Part shown: piece by piece, positions 4,733 through 6,528 of the stretch
Position numbering within the stretch: position 1 is the first letter of the stretch
Layout: every line of letters starts with the position of its first letter
Translations under genes and position numbers: made by a program
Notes under the pieces: model-generated
Told to the model about the DNA's origin: nothing
Seen by the model: the letters and a program-made list of their open reading frames with translations, nothing else
The model's database searches: none
NCBI GenBank assembly: GCA_030425945.1
Contig: JAUHZL010000175.1
Coordinates: 1-6,528, forward strand
Source of the DNA: Alphaproteobacteria bacterium
GTDB taxonomy: Bacteria > Pseudomonadota > Alphaproteobacteria > Rhodobacterales > Rhodobacteraceae
Direction: 5' to 3'
DNA: 6,528 nucleotides

Positions 4733-4744
4733 GAAAGCGCTTTC
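4733..4744. promoter_or_regulatory. Perfect palindrome GAAAGCGCTTTC, LacI-type operator candidate
   Basis: This is a perfect 12-base palindrome with a central CG, 76 bases upstream of the META-domain gene. The pattern GAAA-GCGC-TTTC matches the general form of operators bound by LacI/GalR-family regulators. It lies 23 bases after a TTGACC element (4704-4709), so it could cover the transcription start. No such regulator is encoded in the window. Confidence 0.45.
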
Positions 4745-4820
4745 TCCGGATGGTATTCGATTTCACCCTGGGGCAGGTTGCGGCGAAAACAAATCCGGAA
4801 ACCACCGACAGGACTCACCC

Positions 4821-5285
4821 ATGCCCAGACCGATGACGGCCCTCTTGATCGCAGGCATTGTCGCCGCCTCCGCACCGCTGCGGGCCGAGACGCCCGCAAT
4901 CGCCCCGATCACCCTCCAGCCCGTCACCGAAGTGCCGGCCGACCTCCGCGGTGACTGGCGGGTGGTGGCGATCCGCGACGAGGCCGGGATGACCGCCGTC
5001 GCCACCGAGGAACCGGCGATGACCATCGCCTTCAACGGCGACGGGTTCGGGCTGTCGGCCGGGTGCAACGGCGTGGGCGGCGATCTCTTCGCGCGCGACG
5101 GGGCGCACCATGTCGTCGGCGACACGTTCAGTACGATGATGCTGTGTCCCGATCCGCTCGCCCGGCAGGAGAAGCGGTTGTGGCAGGCCTTTCCCGAGGA
5201 CGGCCATTACCATCGCATCGGGCAGTACCTCTACCTGTTCGACGGTGACGGACAGCTGAGCCTGGCGCTGTCGAAGACCAACTGA
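4821..5285 (+). CDS. Secreted META/HslJ-domain protein
   Basis: A 154-residue exported protein. A signal peptide (1-22) ends with the likely cleavage site PLRA|ETP. The META domain (about 41-150) shows LRGDWRVVAIRDE (42-54), MTIAFNGDGFGLSAGCNGVGGDL (67-89), TFSTMMLCPDPLARQEKRLWQAF (102-124) and a final YLYLFDGDGQLSLAL strand (136-150). These correspond to the family pattern of a strand with G-x-W, a GCN-x-x-G motif and a T/S-x-M-x-C motif before a helix with Glu. C82 and C109 could form a disulfide in the periplasm. Family members such as E. coli HslJ are linked to novobiocin resistance and envelope stress, but the biochemical role is not well defined. AGGA (4809-4812) lies eight bases before the ATG. 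A palindromic operator candidate is 76 bases upstream. The gene is convergent with the 384-residue gene and shares its terminator. Confidence 0.85.
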   Translation: MPRPMTALLIAGIVAASAPLRAETPAIAPITLQPVTEVPADLRGDWRVVAIRDEAGMTAVATEEPAMTIAFNGDGFGLSAGCNGVGGDLFARDGAHHVVGDTFSTMMLCPDPLARQEKRLWQAFPEDGHYHRIGQYLYLFDGDGQLSLALSKTN

Positions 5286-5298
5286 CCACCCCCCATCG

Positions 5299-5329
5299 TG
5301 CGACACGCGGACAGATGCCGCGTGTCGCA
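5299..5329. terminator. Bidirectional terminator between convergent genes
   Basis: TGCGACACGCGG (5299-5310) and CCGCGTGTCGCA (5318-5329) form a perfect 12-bp stem with the seven-base loop ACAGATG. It sits in the 55-base gap between two converging genes, 13 bases after one stop and 11 bases beyond the other. There is no T tract on the plus side, but the symmetry and position strongly suggest shared termination. Confidence 0.8.
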
Positions 5330-5340
5330 GGCCGCGCGGG

Positions 5341-6495
5341 TCAGCGGCAGCTCAGGACGGTCGATCCGAGCTCGGGCGAGATGCCCGTCCGGCGGGACCG
5401 GGTCTGCGCCATCTCGAACACGGTCTGCGTCCCGGAAGGCAGTTCGCGATACGAGCCCTGGGCCTCGGGTCCCCGGGCGTCGAAGGACACCGCGACGTTG
5501 CGATTGCCCCGCGTCATCAGGCCGAAATACGTGACCCCGTCGGTCGAGAGGGCCGCCAGCACCCCGTCCGCATCCCCCGGCCCGTCCACATCGGAGACCC
5601 AGATATTGCTGCCGACATGGGCGTGCATCTGCCCCAGGTCGCCGTTCCAGAGCCCGGTCTGCGGCGCGACGCCCCGTTGGGTATCGATGGCGAAGGCGCG
5701 CCCGCCCCAGAAATTGTCGAGGAACAGCGGCGGCCCCCCCCGACGCGTCCCCTCCCACGCGCTGAGCGACCGGTCGGTGCTCCAGCGCCAGTCGCCCTCG
5801 AAGCTGTCGGCGCCGTCCAGACGGAAGCGGAACGAGCCGTTCGCCCCGGCGTTCCGGTCGTTGGTGAAGATACCGCTGGCACAGGTGCCGTAGACGCGCC
5901 CGACGAGAATGCCGCGATCGGCATAGTCGCCGATCAGGAAGTACTCGTTCCCGGCGATGAACTGGACGATGTCGAGCGTCCCGAAGCTCGAGGCCCAGGT
6001 GCCCGCGAAGGAGGCGGCGTGGCGGCCCGGCTCGGGCAGCGCAGGCGGCTGCGGCGCGGGCGGAGGATCGACGACGACCCGGCCGCCGTCGATCAGCTGG
6101 TCGGCGGCGAGACGGACGCCGTCGACGATGACCGTCACGCGCCGGGGGTCGGACACGACGATCCGCAGGATGTTGCCTTCGACGACGAAGGCATCGGCAT
6201 CCCGCTCGACCCGGCCGGTGGCGACACCGCCGTTGATCGTGTCGCCGCGTTCGAGGCCGATCGCGTCGACGCTTTCGAGCCGCCCGGTCACCTCGATCCG
6301 GTACTCGATGTGGTCGTCGGACTCGATCAGGATCCCGTGGTCCATGCGCGCGGTATTGTTCGACAAGGCCTGCGCGAGAAGACCGAGCAACAGGATCGTC
6401 GCCACGGTCTCGCCGGAGTCGGCCCGCGCCGGCTCAGGGGTCGCAGGCACGAGCAATGTCGAGCACAGCAAGGTTGTCATCAGCAGTTTTCGCAT
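5341..6495 (-). CDS. Exported beta-rich protein of unknown function
   Basis: A 384-residue protein I do not recognise. It has a signal peptide (1-25, cleavage likely after ARA) and then a second hydrophobic run, TVATILLLGLLAQAL (30-44), which could be a membrane anchor. A beta-rich region (about 54-142) contains YRIEVTGRLESVDAIGLERGDTI and VTVIVDGVRL. A Pro-rich hinge (143-156) follows. The third region (163-238) reads GTWASSFGTLDIVQ, GDYADRGILVGRVYG and NGSFRFRLDGADSFEGDWRW, the repeated-strand pattern of calycin-like folds in which each strand ends in G-x-W or G-x-Y. The last part (258-384) has GLWNGDLGQMHAHVG and an Asp-rich WVSDVDGPGDADG. Cysteines C205 and C383 could form a disulfide; C11 lies in the signal peptide without a proper lipobox. 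GGGAGG (6501-6506 on this strand) lies five bases before the ATG. It converges on the META-domain gene. Confidence 0.85.
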   Translation of the reverse strand: MRKLLMTTLLCSTLLVPATPEPARADSGETVATILLLGLLAQALSNNTARMDHGILIESDDHIEYRIEVTGRLESVDAIGLERGDTINGGVATGRVERDADAFVVEGNILRIVVSDPRRVTVIVDGVRLAADQLIDGGRVVVDPPPAPQPPALPEPGRHAASFAGTWASSFGTLDIVQFIAGNEYFLIGDYADRGILVGRVYGTCASGIFTNDRNAGANGSFRFRLDGADSFEGDWRWSTDRSLSAWEGTRRGGPPLFLDNFWGGRAFAIDTQRGVAPQTGLWNGDLGQMHAHVGSNIWVSDVDGPGDADGVLAALSTDGVTYFGLMTRGNRNVAVSFDARGPEAQGSYRELPSGTQTVFEMAQTRSRRTGISPELGSTVLSCR

Positions 6496-6528
6496 AGGGC
6501 CCTCCCAGGTCGTGGGCCAAGAAACGCC

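Larger units (their letters stand above)
4541..4820. other. Gene-free stretch of 280 bases
   Basis: No supported gene lies between the hypothetical gene and the META-domain gene. The stretch holds the octamer array, the nested inverted repeat, a third GTAATTC box (4690-4696), a TTGACC resembling a -35 (4704-4709) and a 12-base palindrome (4733-4744). From about 4635 onward it is clearly less GC-rich than the surrounding coding sequence, as expected of a promoter region. I could not find a convincing -10 to pair with TTGACC. Confidence 0.7.

Overview
This window is uniformly GC-rich with strong GC bias at third codon positions. It carries two bactofilins, a compact UppP and a META-domain lipocalin-like protein. 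Together these suggest the chromosome of an alphaproteobacterium, plausibly Rhodobacterales; that is inference from composition and gene types, since no rRNA or other taxonomic marker is present. No tRNA, rRNA, CRISPR array, transposase or integrase was seen.

Left part (1-1831) is a signalling cluster. On the minus strand is the start of a small STAS-like protein that runs off the window edge. Upstream of it is a membrane-anchored cyclic-nucleotide-binding (Popeye-like) protein. Divergent from these, on the plus strand, is a NarL/LuxR-type response regulator with no sensor kinase in view.

Middle part (about 1896-4540) looks like a cell-envelope module, all on the plus strand: bactofilin 1, bactofilin 2, undecaprenyl-diphosphatase (uppP) and a 115-codon hypothetical gene. 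Bactofilins form polymers that position cell-wall enzymes, and UppP regenerates the lipid carrier used to build peptidoglycan, so the set plausibly acts at one envelope growth site. Every spacer in this module holds a strong inverted repeat: a possible three-stem leader before bactofilin 1, two hairpins between the bactofilins, and two hairpins between bactofilin 2 and uppP.

Right part (4541-6528) starts with a 280-base gene-free stretch. It contains a six-copy perfect octamer tandem repeat, a nested inverted repeat with a competing partner sequence, and a perfect 12-base palindrome resembling LacI-family operators. It leads into a secreted META-domain protein. A convergent minus-strand gene encodes a 384-residue exported beta-rich protein of unknown function. 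The two share a perfect 12-bp stem-loop that probably terminates both transcripts.

The most interesting items are the bactofilin pair with only one membrane-targeting-like N terminus, the structured spacers around them, the degenerate Popeye-like sensor, the octamer repeat with its neighbouring elements, and the unrecognised exported protein. All function assignments are from reading motifs by eye; no database search was run.
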